Shown: positions 21,890-32,110, numbered from the stretch's first letter. The stretch is 48,019 bases of DNA from Blattamonas nauphoetae (GCA_033064195.1 JARBJD010000456.1:1-48019), one strand, 5' to 3'. Notes: generated by a model from the sequence alone, not told the origin. Translations and numbers: made by a program.

Positions 21890-23968
21890 TTAACAGATGA
21901 AACAATTAACACAATTGCAGCACATGTTGCAATCGTTATACGCACAGCAGTAGCAGTCGCCGCCACAATCACAGCAGTCGCATTTCTGGCAACATTTGTG
22001 GCATCTGAAGCCACAGCAACACCTCGCGAGGCAGAAGACGATGAAAAACAGGAATGTGTGGAAAACGATTCCCGCGATGATGCTGCCAAAAATGACCCAA
22101 AAAGTTGAAGTGTCGGAAGCGCGTTTCTTCTCCGATTTGATGGCGTGGCGCTTCCAGCGGTCCTCGCGAGGGTCGTCGCCTTGAAGCGAGACGATCGCGG
22201 TCTGATCATAAAAAGGGGGGTCGTACCACGAGGAGATGATGTCAGTTGTTGTCATTGCGACTGTGTTGCGCTCAGCTGTTGTGAAAACTTCGTCAAACCG
22301 GGTTGCGTTGAGGTTCCCGTACACGATCAGGCTTTCGGGGACAGCAAAGACGACATCTGGAGTGTTGTACGGCACGCTCTCCGCTCGTTCGATGTAGGAT
22401 TTCCTCATTTCATACTTCTGTCGCTCGTCTATTTCGAGAACTTTGAGAAGATCCACATCATAGAACAAACTGATCAGGAAGCTGGTTGGCGTGGAGCGAC
22501 TGAGGCAAGACTGCATCAGAACATTCTCCAACGACACTTGGTATCCTCTCACTGTGCATCCTCCTGCTCTCCCAGCTGTCGATTCACATCGCACAAAGCG
22601 GGTTTCACGGATGAACACGAGAGCGGCGGAGATGATGGCGCTGCTGCTGGCCGTCTTGCTCGACATGAATGTCGTCTGCTGGTGGAGAAGGACAGGCCCA
22701 GCGTACGAAATCCACAGACACGCCAGATTTGAGTGTTCATTTGTGACAGATCGGCAGTGGTCGAATCCGCAGCCGCGAAGTTCAATGCCCCCGTCGGAAG
22801 AGAAGGGCTTTGGGGAGCGTCCTGTGATAAAGACAATTCCGCTTTGTCCCTCGCAATCGTCCCAAAACACTTCGTCCATCTCGACCGACGATTCTTGGAG
22901 TGTGGCTGAGATGACGTGGGTGGCTGCGCATTGGGAGAACTCGCATTTCTCCATGATCAGTTGGATGAAGTGGTTGTTATGGGAGGTGGTCACCCCGAAT
23001 CCGCCGATTCCCGACGAATACAGCTTTTCGAACGAGCACGACGTGATTGTCAGTTTAGCGTCTGCAATTGCGGTAATCAAGAGCCCTGAGACGCCCACTT
23101 CGTTGATGTCTTTGGAATTGCGAAATTTGGTCTTTTCGACTTTGCAATCGGTTTCCGTTGTGACCTCCATCGTTTGTGGGGATTCGGCATTTGTTGAGCG
23201 CACATCGCATTTGACAGTCTGCTGTTCGCTGAGTACATCGCGGAAAAGGAACGATTTTCCCAAAATCGGAGCATTCGTGATTGCACCGAAGACGTCGTCG
23301 GTCACGTTCACCATCGTCGAAGAGGCCAGAATTGTGGAGTATGTCTCGAGTGATAGGATAGAAGACGTGTGGAGAGCATGTGGACGTGGCGAATAAAGCA
23401 ACGGGACTGCGTGGTCGATGTTAGCGAAGACGGAAAGTGAGACTTCCACAGAGTACGAAGAAGGACCAAAGATTGGAGACAGACCAACAATCACGTCCTG
23501 TGCGACACACTTGGACATGATCAGGTGGGTGTCTGGGGTGGATGAGTCCATCAGTTCCGGGAGCGGAGCTCTACCGCTGAGCACGATGTCGATCAGCGTC
23601 ACACTGCCTCCATCTGCGACAAATGGGGTGAATTCCCTTCCGAAGTCCAGGGTAGACCTCTGGATTGTGATGCGTGAGGATTCCAAAAGATGAGCAATCG
23701 AAAAATCTGCTTCGATGAGGATCTCAACGTTGCTGAGTGATAGAGACGAATTCACGACATCAAACAATGTGTTCGTCTCTTCAAATTGGCCTGTAATTGG
23801 AGTGACGGAAATTCCTTGGATAGAAAGACCTTCATTTCTCAATTGATGATTGCTTGAGATGTGAAGGTCCGTTCCAAGCTTATGAATGCTTGAAAACGAA
23901 GGGAGCTTAAGAATCAGGGATAAATCAAGAATTGCTTGTAATTGGACGAAGATGAGAACGCCTATCAT
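21890..23968 (-). CDS. Surface protein with beta-helix ectodomain and Cys-rich tail, 692 aa
   Basis: This is a type I membrane protein. The ATG at 23968 opens a signal peptide (MIGVLIFVQLQAILDLS); the longer frame to 24013 only adds an Arg-rich leader before it. The ectodomain has beta-helix-like rungs (ITSCSFEKLYSS, MEKCEFSQCAATHV, LRGCGFDHCRSV, ETRFVRCESTAG). Near the C-terminus a transmembrane segment (FWVIFGSIIAGIVFHTFLFF) is followed at once by a tail of about 46 residues with 20 cysteines in CC and CxxC pairs, ending in CFIC. A tail so rich in Cys next to the membrane could be acylated or bind metal; both are inference. It is divergent from the gene at 24051 with an 82-bp gap. Confidence 0.75.
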   Translation of the reverse strand: MIGVLIFVQLQAILDLSLILKLPSFSSIHKLGTDLHISSNHQLRNEGLSIQGISVTPITGQFEETNTLFDVVNSSLSLSNVEILIEADFSIAHLLESSRITIQRSTLDFGREFTPFVADGGSVTLIDIVLSGRAPLPELMDSSTPDTHLIMSKCVAQDVIVGLSPIFGPSSYSVEVSLSVFANIDHAVPLLYSPRPHALHTSSILSLETYSTILASSTMVNVTDDVFGAITNAPILGKSFLFRDVLSEQQTVKCDVRSTNAESPQTMEVTTETDCKVEKTKFRNSKDINEVGVSGLLITAIADAKLTITSCSFEKLYSSGIGGFGVTTSHNNHFIQLIMEKCEFSQCAATHVISATLQESSVEMDEVFWDDCEGQSGIVFITGRSPKPFSSDGGIELRGCGFDHCRSVTNEHSNLACLWISYAGPVLLHQQTTFMSSKTASSSAIISAALVFIRETRFVRCESTAGRAGGCTVRGYQVSLENVLMQSCLSRSTPTSFLISLFYDVDLLKVLEIDERQKYEMRKSYIERAESVPYNTPDVVFAVPESLIVYGNLNATRFDEVFTTAERNTVAMTTTDIISSWYDPPFYDQTAIVSLQGDDPREDRWKRHAIKSEKKRASDTSTFWVIFGSIIAGIVFHTFLFFIVFCLARCCCGFRCHKCCQKCDCCDCGGDCYCCAYNDCNMCCNCVNCFIC

Positions 23969-24050
23969 GACGAAATCTCGTTCTGAACGTTCTGTTCTCC
24001 TCCGATAAGACAAGTTACGGGTTAGATCCTTTCTCCGAACAGCTTTTTGG
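23969..24050. promoter_or_regulatory. Divergent promoter region, 82 bp
   Basis: The start codons of two surface-protein genes face away from each other across this gap, so it must hold both sets of start signals. I see no clear TATA-like box or known motif. Confidence 0.4.
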
Positions 24051-27000
24051 ATGGATAAACTAATCCTACTGGTGGTGTATGTATTCGCATCTACAGATCA
24101 CAATTTTGAAAAATCAACGAATGTCAAGTCATTTGACGACATAATCAAGAAAGCCCAGTGTCAACAGAATTCTGCCCATCTCTCCGAACTTGGCATGTTC
24201 TCTGTCGCAGAAGGAAAATTTTCCACGGAAGGCATCCTTTTAGCATCCAATACTCTCGCGTTGCACGGCACAAACTCTCACCTCTGCCACTCTCGCGCTG
24301 TCAAACCAACGCGATTTGAACTCACCGAAAATTACGAAATTGACGATGCCTTCCCATCGCAAAAGAACAACCCATGCCTGTTCCAGTTGCAAAACAGTTC
24401 ATTGTCCCTCTTTGGATGGATTTTGGATGCGTCAGTGGACGGCTTGTCTGTCCAGCATCTCGTCTCATCGTCAACAGAAATTCACCAAAGTGCCATCTTA
24501 TCGAACTGGAAATGTTCGCCGTTCATTGTTGCTGGAGAAGACAACGGACTTGGATCATCTGTTACGGTGATTTCGTCCACCCATTCATCGCCCCAAAATC
24601 ACCTCCTCCCACTTGTTGCCGTCAGTTGTACTCGTCCTGAAGCTACCAATGTGCCGAGCCTCTCCGTGACTGGAATCGATCTGGCACTTTCGTCATCGAA
24701 TCTGGTTCTGGGAACGGGCCCGCTATTCTCGTTCGGATTGTCGGAAGGACTGGAATGGGGGGACACCAGAAATGGATTTTTCGCGGCAGAGACACTTCTG
24801 AGCTCGAGTCGCCTGATGAACATGACGAGCCAACGAAAGGAAGCATTTGTGGGAAGAAACCGCGAACGACTTTTTGGGAGTGGTGTGATGCAGCGAATGG
24901 TGGGATGTGGTGTGGATCGATGCAGCAACCACAACACGGGAACAGGGCTGGCGGACGTGAACTTGGGAGGGAGTCTTCGATGTCTGAATTCGTCGTTCAG
25001 CTCGTGTGTGCGAACATGCAGCTCTCCTCTCAGTTTCGAAAACGAGAACATCACTCAGACAGTCATCGGCCGACAAGTGATTGACTCATCGTCATCTGTC
25101 ACTTCTGTGACGTACACCCTCTGCACATTCAAGGACATGATCCTCGCTGAAGATGGCGACTCCGGAACAGGTGGATCAGCAGTTCACCTGTTCTACTCAA
25201 GTTCATCACTCACCATCACGCAGTGTTTCTTCCATCGGTGCAAATGCACTGGGAATGGTGCTGACGGGGGCGCTCTGTACTTTGAGTGTTCTGACTCAAA
25301 CAAGCAACCATTCACCATCACCAAGTCTTCATTCTCGGAGTGTTCAGTGGACTCAGAGACCTTCTCGTGTGGAGGCTCATTTGTCTGCGTTTATTCGTCG
25401 TTATTGACAATTAGCGATTCGTTCTTCCACAAAATCACAGCACACAACGATGGAGTTGGATTCCTCTATTATTCACCACAGACCATGCTCTCCAATTGTG
25501 CCTTTGTCTCGTGCCAGGCTGAAAACAGAACTGGGGTGTTGTTAATCAACGGAATCTCATCTATCGACCTCGCCTTCCTCCTCTTTCGAAACAATAAATG
25601 TACGAACGGTACCGATAAACGAGATCTTTTATTTGCAGGCATGTCTTCGTCGATTGTCAATTCAAACACGGTCCAGTTCTGCGACTCCACTTCTGGTTCT
25701 CCAAATGTTTACATCAATTCTGTCGGAGATGCCAGCGACCTCGTCCCTCAGATCTCTTCCACACACACAATTGAGTCTGTGGATGTTACTATTGAAGGAG
25801 ACTTTGCCAACGTGACAGTGACAACTACTGAGTCGATTTCAGGGAGGATGGGATTGTTGCTGTCAGGAATGATTGTGCCTCGCTTGGTTCATGTTTTATT
25901 TGGAAATGCGGAAGGAGTCACCCGCACTGGAACAGGAAAAGTGTCGTCCGGTGCTAATGGTGTCCTCCCAGCTGCACAATACACGAATCTCTCTTCTGCC
26001 ATTCTTGGAGGTTCTGGACCGCATGTGTATCATGTCGAATGCCCTCCTCTGGATCCAAACACAGCCAGCTTTCTTCTGAATGGCTTTTCTCTCCGAGCCG
26101 GCGATTACTTCATGGAAGTCCAGTCCTCAAAACATCAACTGAACATCACTCTCTCATTCTCGGATACTGTCTCGCTGATTGGGGAAGCACCTCTGTACCC
26201 AGCCACTACCAGTGGAAGGCTGGATTACGAGACGAACTATTCGATTTTGAGGATTGTGTGGAAGCCAGAAGGTTTCTCGACGACTGAAGAAATCAATCAA
26301 ATATCTAATCTCTGGTTCGTCACACCCGACGAGCCAGCTCGAGTTGAAAGCGTGGATTGGAACCTGAACTCAGTCCATTCTGCAATCACTATCGTCATGA
26401 AAGGAAGACAGCTGTTTTCGAACGGTCAGAAAGTGATTGTGTCGAGTGGGGGAAAGGACATCGAATCAAGTGACGTCATCTTCGAAGTGTCACCAACACA
26501 GTGCTCAGTCATGTTCGGAATTGAACCCGAAGACAAACCCAACCAACTCAAGTATGGTGAACAATACGAGCTGAAATCAGTTGGGGAAGAGAGCACCGCA
26601 TTCGTTGTGAATCCGTCTCTCTTCTTCACTCCTGTCCACCCTCCAACTGTCACTCGAATCGATGCCTCGTTCACCAATGCAGCAGGATCGCTGTGTGTCG
26701 TGTCGTTGTCAGGTTACTCGCTGGTCGTCGGGACTGAATACGAATTGACACTGAATGAGCATATCGTGATGACTATCGGATTCATCAGCGAGACGAAGGG
26801 AGAAAGCAGAGAAGTGTCGATTGGACAGACAGGTCTTTTCAAATACGACACAACGTACACAGTCACCTCTCTCTCGCCAACCAAAGATGAGGATGGTCCG
26901 ATTGTTGTGATGGGAACGCTCGCCTTCACAACTCCAACCAAACCGAAACTTTTCGTGTCCGATGGAGGAAGCGACAACACTGAGGATTGTGGAACTTACA

Positions 27001-28100
27001 TCAGTCCATGCAATTCTCTCGTGGTTGGTTGGAAAAGAAGCCAGATGCCAGACTATATAGAAGGAGTGAGAATCGCAATTTGGATGAAAGGTCACTTCGG
27101 AGAGACTTTCGAAGTTGGGGATGGGGAGTTGGAGGTGGAAGGGATGGAAACAACAGAAGCGAGGTTGGTTGTGGACGAATCGATGGAGAGAGGAGAATGG
27201 GTGAGCATGAAAGATCTATCACTTGTGCTGCAACCAGAAGAGGCGTGGGGGATGAAGACGAAGCCAACGTGTGTTGTGAGTGGATTCGGAGAGTGTGAGA
27301 TATCTCACATCACAATCAGAGGAGAGGGAGAGCGTGTGGGAATGGGGTTGTTGTGGTGGAGTGGAGGAGATGCTGTTCTTCGCTATGTGGAAGTTCGAGA
27401 AGTGGAGATGGGAGATGGTGTGAGTCTGCTGAAATTGGACTCGGAACGAAAAGCAATCAAAGCCAGCATCTCAGAAGTTTCAGTTTGGAACACGACGACG
27501 CGACAAGCTGGACTTGTTGAATTCAGTTCAGACGATTCTGAATCGGCGATTGAAATCTCGAAAAGTGTGTTGATTGGAGTGAAGAGGATTGGAGGAGACG
27601 AAGGCGTGCTCAACATTGTGACCGCTCAGAAGACGGTTCAACTCTCGCTGTGCACATTCTGTAATTGTGGGAGTGTGGATCGATCGGGAGGAGTGTTGAT
27701 GGTGGGAATGAAGAACGCGAAGGGAAGAGTGGGAGAACGCCACTCGTTCGTGCTTTCTGATTGTCTGATTGCCGACTGTGCGCCAACGCTGCCAACACAA
27801 GACTTGACAGAAAGATCATGCAGTGGTGGTGGAGTGAGTGTGGACGTGATGGATGAAGGCCAAGTTTCAATATTGTTGGAGAGGAGTTGGGTGGAAGAGA
27901 CAGCCGTGTCTGGGAGAAAATTCAGCGTGGACAAGCGAGGTGTTCCTTTTGTGGAAGCGAAGAGAAAGGTGAGTGTTGTGGGGATGGAATCTCGCTGTGG
28001 ACTTGTTGTGTGGCGAGGACGAGTCCTGCCTGTTGTTCGACGCGAAGGATCGTCGTTCTCTGGCTGCATACTTCAGATGCGAGAGAAGCGAGGCAATTAG
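24051..28100 (+). CDS. Large beta-helix/Ig-like surface protein, 1349 aa
   Basis: A secreted or surface protein of the same family as the gene at 10815. It opens with a signal peptide (MDKLILLVVYVFASTDH). Residues up to about 560 are beta-helix rungs (SLRCLNSSFSSCVRT, YTLCTFKDM, ITQCFFHRCKC, ITKSSFSECSVD, LSNCAFVSCQAE). About 570-980 are Ig-like repeats that share phrases such as LFFTPVHPPTVTRID and 'YELTLNEHIVMTIGF' with the neighbour. A hinge (SDGGSDNTEDCGTYISPC) follows, then a second helix region to the end. No transmembrane segment or kinase-like tail follows, unlike the gene ending at 20547. It may be a secreted form, have an unseen intron, or have lost its 3' end. The sequence past 27900 is unusually Arg-rich for the family. 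Confidence 0.75.
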   Translation: MDKLILLVVYVFASTDHNFEKSTNVKSFDDIIKKAQCQQNSAHLSELGMFSVAEGKFSTEGILLASNTLALHGTNSHLCHSRAVKPTRFELTENYEIDDAFPSQKNNPCLFQLQNSSLSLFGWILDASVDGLSVQHLVSSSTEIHQSAILSNWKCSPFIVAGEDNGLGSSVTVISSTHSSPQNHLLPLVAVSCTRPEATNVPSLSVTGIDLALSSSNLVLGTGPLFSFGLSEGLEWGDTRNGFFAAETLLSSSRLMNMTSQRKEAFVGRNRERLFGSGVMQRMVGCGVDRCSNHNTGTGLADVNLGGSLRCLNSSFSSCVRTCSSPLSFENENITQTVIGRQVIDSSSSVTSVTYTLCTFKDMILAEDGDSGTGGSAVHLFYSSSSLTITQCFFHRCKCTGNGADGGALYFECSDSNKQPFTITKSSFSECSVDSETFSCGGSFVCVYSSLLTISDSFFHKITAHNDGVGFLYYSPQTMLSNCAFVSCQAENRTGVLLINGISSIDLAFLLFRNNKCTNGTDKRDLLFAGMSSSIVNSNTVQFCDSTSGSPNVYINSVGDASDLVPQISSTHTIESVDVTIEGDFANVTVTTTESISGRMGLLLSGMIVPRLVHVLFGNAEGVTRTGTGKVSSGANGVLPAAQYTNLSSAILGGSGPHVYHVECPPLDPNTASFLLNGFSLRAGDYFMEVQSSKHQLNITLSFSDTVSLIGEAPLYPATTSGRLDYETNYSILRIVWKPEGFSTTEEINQISNLWFVTPDEPARVESVDWNLNSVHSAITIVMKGRQLFSNGQKVIVSSGGKDIESSDVIFEVSPTQCSVMFGIEPEDKPNQLKYGEQYELKSVGEESTAFVVNPSLFFTPVHPPTVTRIDASFTNAAGSLCVVSLSGYSLVVGTEYELTLNEHIVMTIGFISETKGESREVSIGQTGLFKYDTTYTVTSLSPTKDEDGPIVVMGTLAFTTPTKPKLFVSDGGSDNTEDCGTYISPCNSLVVGWKRSQMPDYIEGVRIAIWMKGHFGETFEVGDGELEVEGMETTEARLVVDESMERGEWVSMKDLSLVLQPEEAWGMKTKPTCVVSGFGECEISHITIRGEGERVGMGLLWWSGGDAVLRYVEVREVEMGDGVSLLKLDSERKAIKASISEVSVWNTTTRQAGLVEFSSDDSESAIEISKSVLIGVKRIGGDEGVLNIVTAQKTVQLSLCTFCNCGSVDRSGGVLMVGMKNAKGRVGERHSFVLSDCLIADCAPTLPTQDLTERSCSGGGVSVDVMDEGQVSILLERSWVEETAVSGRKFSVDKRGVPFVEAKRKVSVVGMESRCGLVVWRGRVLPVVRREGSSFSGCILQMREKRGN

Positions 28101-28810
28101 ACCGAACTGTGATCCTCTCCTGCCTCGCCTTCCTCGTTCTCTCCCTCTCTGACCACTCAGACTCTCCCCTCCTCCTCCTTTCGTTGTACGTTCACGCAAA
28201 CCATCGACTGTCACATCTCCCTGATCTTTTCGGACTCTTTGAGAATTCTTGATTTCTTTTTCGTTGTCACATCTCGTTGGCCGTCGTGTCTGCCTCAACG
28301 CATCCGACTGTGCTGACGGATCCACTTTCACGTCTTTTGATCTCATGGAGTTGCCTCTGTGATTCAGTTCCATACTCAATATTCGCAGTTTCTCTCCACA
28401 TTCCAAACTCAAACCATTTCTCAATTCAGTTTATTCGCTACATCTCACGTTTCTGTTGTCTTTTTGCATCTGTCTTTCTTCTTTGAGAGATCACTCCATC
28501 CTCAACAATCAGCGTTTGTTGAGACATCTTCGGCTTCAGCCGTTCCTCCATCTTTCCTTTTCTTTCTTCCATCTGACATCGTTCAACATACATCTATTCG
28601 CAGGCTTCTGTTGTGAAGTCAGATGACCTCAGCCATTTCTTCCCACTTTTTTTTTCCTTTTTCGTTTTCTTCAGCCAATTCTTCACATCTCATCTGTGAA
28701 TGATCTTATTTTTAATTCTCTTCAGAAAGAAAAGCGAATAAAGGATTGGATCGAATCGACACAATTGGTTTTCTCCTGAGGAAATCCATCATTTGAATTC
28801 AAATTCCAGA
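28101..28810. other. Intergenic, nothing firm
   Basis: The region is pyrimidine-rich. No coding frame is convincing and no repeat copy from elsewhere in the window is seen. Confidence 0.4.
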
Positions 28811-28912
28811 ATGAACATTGTCACACTCTTGTTCGTTTTGTTGCCACAATTTATTGTCCATGCAAGCCAAGACCAGACGCCAAAGAGTCTTTCATTGTTT
28901 CTCGACACACAA
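28811..28912 (+). CDS. Signal-peptide start of the fourth surface gene
   Basis: The ATG at 28811 opens MNIVTLLFVLLPQFIVHAS, a clear signal peptide, followed by QDQTPKSLSLFLDTQ. This aligns in style with residues just after the signal peptide of the gene at 10815 (PLSTLLLSEDRN). The frame is then cut by an inverted-repeat insertion starting about 28913. I read this piece and 29295-31000 as one gene, the downstream part picking up with SSQNGKETMSLLLDGHYVG. Confidence 0.45.
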
Positions 28913-29294
28913 CTGTCACTCCGGCTTCCGGTTCTTGGGTCTTGAAACAAGGAATAAAGGGTGCGATCAGACAACACATTCATTTAACTCCATTTCAGTT
29001 TTTTTAACTATTCCACAAAACTGCAGTTCAAAACTTCTCTAATTGAATCAATGATTTAGTGATCGTTGTTCAGCTATCGTTGGTGAGATCTGCTCTAAGC
29101 GAACCCAGAATTCACTCCGATCATCACACAATTCCGACCTCACAACAGCTTTCACTTCAAATACTGTCCCTTGTTTCTCCTATCTCATTTTCATAACTTG
29201 TTTTCCTTCAACATTAACCTAAATTCGCAAAACACCAACGATCTAACCTTACCTCAATTTGGCAAGACCCAAGAACCGGAAGCCGGAGTGACAG
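28913..29294. mobile_element. Small inverted-repeat element (MITE-like), about 380 bp
   Basis: The left arm (about 28913-28945, starting CTGTCACTCCGGCTTCC) is matched by its reverse complement at about 29263-29294 (GGAAGCCGGAGTGACAG at the end), 32 bases with almost no mismatch. No coding frame lies inside. I could not find an exact target duplication, so the family is not named. It sits in the 5' part of the surface gene at 28811-31000. Confidence 0.55.
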
Positions 29295-31000
29295 AAGCAA
29301 GACAGTCGAGCCAGAATGGAAAAGAAACAATGTCACTCTTGTTGGACGGACACTACGTTGGACACAATGTTATCATTTTTGCTGAATCGATTGAACTCTC
29401 TGGACGCTCGTTGGCAACTTCATCATCTCGAACAACGATTAAGATTGGAGGAGACAAGACATCATCTGTCGGATCGGAGAATGATGAAAATATGAAGAAT
29501 ATAAATGTCGAGACAAGTGAGAATTGCTTGTTCTCATTGTGGAACTCGTCATTGTCGATGAAATCAATCGAGTTCTCGCTCAACAATTCAGATGAATCAA
29601 GGCATTCCAAGGTGAACAGTGAAGCAGCAAGACTGGCAGTTGTTTCAAACAGCATGCTGACAATCGCTGATAGTGTTCTTCCAGTGTTGCCCAGTTCAAG
29701 CCCGATTCTGATTTCATCGAACAACTCTCACTCGTCGATGATGCCATCATCAGTTGTGGTTCAGAACAGCTTGATGTGGAATGATGTTGGGGAGATGCGT
29801 GGTGTTGTCGAAACATCGTCATTTCCATCGTTTGGAGGGTCAGTTTCGGTGTCGATTGTTGGATGCTCGTTTGACTCTTTTGGGATTCTGGGAAAAGACG
29901 GAATTGGCCTCTCACTGACACGAGCACCTTTAAAGAATGTGGAATCGGTTGGACGAATGTCGTCATCGCTGATTGGCTGCTCGTTTGTGAACATGAGTTC
30001 GATTGGGTCTTCCCGCCAGCCACGCGTTCCGCATTTGGATCAGAAGATGTTGGGATGTGTTGTGTCGCTAACAAGCTCGCATTTGTCGGGATCGACGATT
30101 CGGGACGTGAACACTGTCGGGTGCGTTTTGTGCTCGAATTCCTCCTTCTCCTCCCTCCTCTCCTCCCCAAACACCGACTCCGACACGAACGAAGAACCTT
30201 CCATCATCCTCCCCGATGGATCGGCAGCAATCTTCGATGATAGTGAAGAGTATCTCTTCAATTCAGGCCATGGAACCGCTGCGTCATCTATTTCCATCTC
30301 CCACTGCCACTTCACCAGCCCCAACTATGCGTCGAATGTTCGCCCACTCACCTTCGACGAGTACCCTGGCTCCATCACTCTCCTCTCCTGCTCGTTCGCC
30401 AACGCTATTCGTACAACTGGCTCAGGTGGCGCCGTGTTCATCGATGCCGGAACAACACAAACCACAAACCACGTGAAAGTCGAATTGTGCAACTTCACAT
30501 CCTGTTCAGCTTCCTTTGGCGGAGGCGGGTTGTATCTCTCGTCCACAGCCATCGTCACAGTGACTGGATGCCGCTGTGTGGGGTGTTCTCTCACCGGAGC
30601 AGGTCTATCGTATGGAGGAGGCATGTTCGTCGAACTTTCATCAACACCTGACTCGGCTGTGTTTGACATGGAGTATGAACGGTGCACGAGCCCGTACTGT
30701 GCGGGAGGGCTGTCTGTCAGACACGTTGAACACACTCATCGAATCACGTCTCTCTCGTTCAAGGAGTGCTCGGCGGGTTCAACACCAAGTGGAGGAATCG
30801 GTGGAGGGATGAATATCTCCGCTGAGTGGCGTTCGGAGTCTCTGATCACTGCCTCTTTCCTTTCATTCGAAGATTGCCGAGCAGGCATCAAAGGAGGCGG
30901 ATTATTATCTGATTCCTATGACGGTCCTGTCACTCTCACCGACTGTGAATTCGTCCGCTGCAGTAGTGATATAGGCGAATGTGGAACCCCCACACCTTAG
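29295..31000 (+). CDS. Beta-helix surface protein, body of the fourth gene
   Basis: This is the same family as the genes at 10815 and 24051. The open frame nominally begins at 29171 with no ATG, and its first 45 codons lie within the inserted element, so I start at 29295. It has beta-helix rungs throughout (VVQNSLMW, SIVGCSFDSFG, SLIGCSFVNMSS, VLCSNSSFSSL, ISHCHFTSP, LLSCSFANAIRTTGSGGAVFI, VELCNFTSC, LTDCEFVRCSS). Family resemblance ends at about 30975 and the frame closes at 31000 in sequence that seems to belong to the Polinton. The gene therefore lacks Ig-like repeats, membrane segment and tail in this window. The Polinton most likely inserted into it. Confidence 0.65.
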
Positions 31001-31080
31001 ACGATACTACTCTTGGGAGAATCCAAATAAATCAGTCAGATTCTCAATACTGACAGAGTGACAAAAACAAAGTTGATTTA

Positions 31081-31111
31081 TTTTTTATTTCAATTTTTTA
31101 ATTAGTAATAA
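31081..31111 (+). promoter_or_regulatory. Polinton start-site motif
   Basis: TTTTTTATTT and TTTTTTAATTAG lie in tandem, followed by TAATAAATG, which supplies the start codon at 31112. Confidence 0.5.
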
Positions 31112-31705
31112 ATGGGAACATCTTTAACTCCAACTCAACTACTTGAACTGTTAGAAAAAGAACAATTGATTTTGAAAACACCACCAACGCTTACGCGACA
31201 AGGAGCAACATATCTCACAACCAGCACTTTCGAATACGTCCACGAAGATAAACCAGATGAGATTTATCGAGTGTACGTTCAGAACTTCGTCAGAGGATCA
31301 AGACCACACAAAAATCCTCGTAAATACATATCAGCAGCCAACTGGTGCACAAAAGAGAAGTTGATTGAGTCAATGCAAAAAGAGAATTGTGAACTGATCT
31401 CCGAATATACTTGTTCGAGTGGATCAGTCACATATCGACATGAAGGAATTGAATGGAAGGTGATTCCATCGAAATGGATGAAAGGAGAACGAAGTCACCT
31501 CGGCAAACGAAAACGATATACACAATCGTTTGTTGAAAATGAATTGAAAAAAGAGAATTGTGAATTGGTTGGAACGTACACAAAGGTACTTGAGCCATTC
31601 AAATATCGAAGTTTGGACACGGGAAAAGAATATTTTGTTCGTTTGGACAATTGGTTTTATTTTGGAGACCGACCTCACAAACATAAGTACCACGAAAGGT
31701 CATAA
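31112..31705 (+). CDS. Three-module Polinton accessory protein, 197 aa
   Basis: This is the homologue, of equal length, of the protein at 9252-9845 but on the opposite strand. Its modules are TPTQLLELLEKEQL to GSRPHK, KEKLIESMQKENCELISEY to GERSHL, and TQSFVENELKKENCELVGTY to GDRPHK. The middle and last modules share the 'ENCEL' helix end and the aromatic 'YRHEGIEW' or 'YFVRLDNW' strand. It is the first gene of element 2 from its left end and points inward, while its homologue in element 1 also points inward from the other end. The function is unknown; nucleic-acid binding is a guess from module resemblance. Confidence 0.7.
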   Translation: MGTSLTPTQLLELLEKEQLILKTPPTLTRQGATYLTTSTFEYVHEDKPDEIYRVYVQNFVRGSRPHKNPRKYISAANWCTKEKLIESMQKENCELISEYTCSSGSVTYRHEGIEWKVIPSKWMKGERSHLGKRKRYTQSFVENELKKENCELVGTYTKVLEPFKYRSLDTGKEYFVRLDNWFYFGDRPHKHKYHERS

Positions 31706-31919
31706 AAGTTGTTATTTTTGTCAATTTTCAAAAATGCAAAAACCTTGATTTTGGCGGAAGCTGGTGTATTTTTTCAAGGTTCCGAAGGTTGCGACCCTTC
31801 TCATCGGTCCCTTTTAGACCGGCATCGGAACTCATTTTTATCGGTTTGAGATCCGGAGACGTACGTTGGTCTTGCCAAGGGCCTAGACCATGCCAAAGGG
31901 CAGTGATATGTGAAATTCA

Positions 31920-32005
31920 ATGCTTCCGCCAGGAATTGAACCTAGGACCTTCAGCTTAGTAGTAGTAGTGCGTGCACTCACCATTACCACTAGACTATCC
32001 GGTCC
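31920..32005 (-). repeat. tRNA-derived SINE head, minus strand
   Basis: On the minus strand a perfect A box (TAGTCTAGTGG, 31987-31997) and B box (GGTTCAATTCC, 31932-31942) are present, with a good T-arm (CTAGG/CCTGG). The acceptor ends do not pair and the A-to-B spacing is about 10 bases too long, so this is a tRNA-derived repeat rather than a working tRNA gene. The sequence on its 3' side (31750-31920) may be the SINE body. Confidence 0.5.
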
Positions 32006-32110
32006 TGAAATTATCCCGAAAAATCAGAAACTTTATACCCGAAAAAAAGACACTATAGCAGATTTAAAATTTGAAAACTTTGTCAATAAATTCAATATAT
32101 AGCAAAAAAT

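Noticed and set aside
20797-22209. 470-residue version of the helical-repeat protein
   Set aside because: The first 130 residues are an out-of-frame shadow of the Cys-rich tail gene; the start at 21822 is more natural.
23969-24050. Bacterial-type operon or ribosome binding sites
   Set aside because: The gene families, protein architectures and repeats are eukaryotic; no Shine-Dalgarno pattern is seen before starts.
27867-28424. 185-residue minus-strand ORF at the end of the large surface gene
   Set aside because: It is antisense to the Arg-rich end of the gene at 24051, with low-complexity composition and no recognisable domain.
31920-32005. Functional tRNA gene (minus strand)
   Set aside because: Boxes A and B are perfect, but the acceptor stem does not pair and the spacing is too long; a SINE head fits better.
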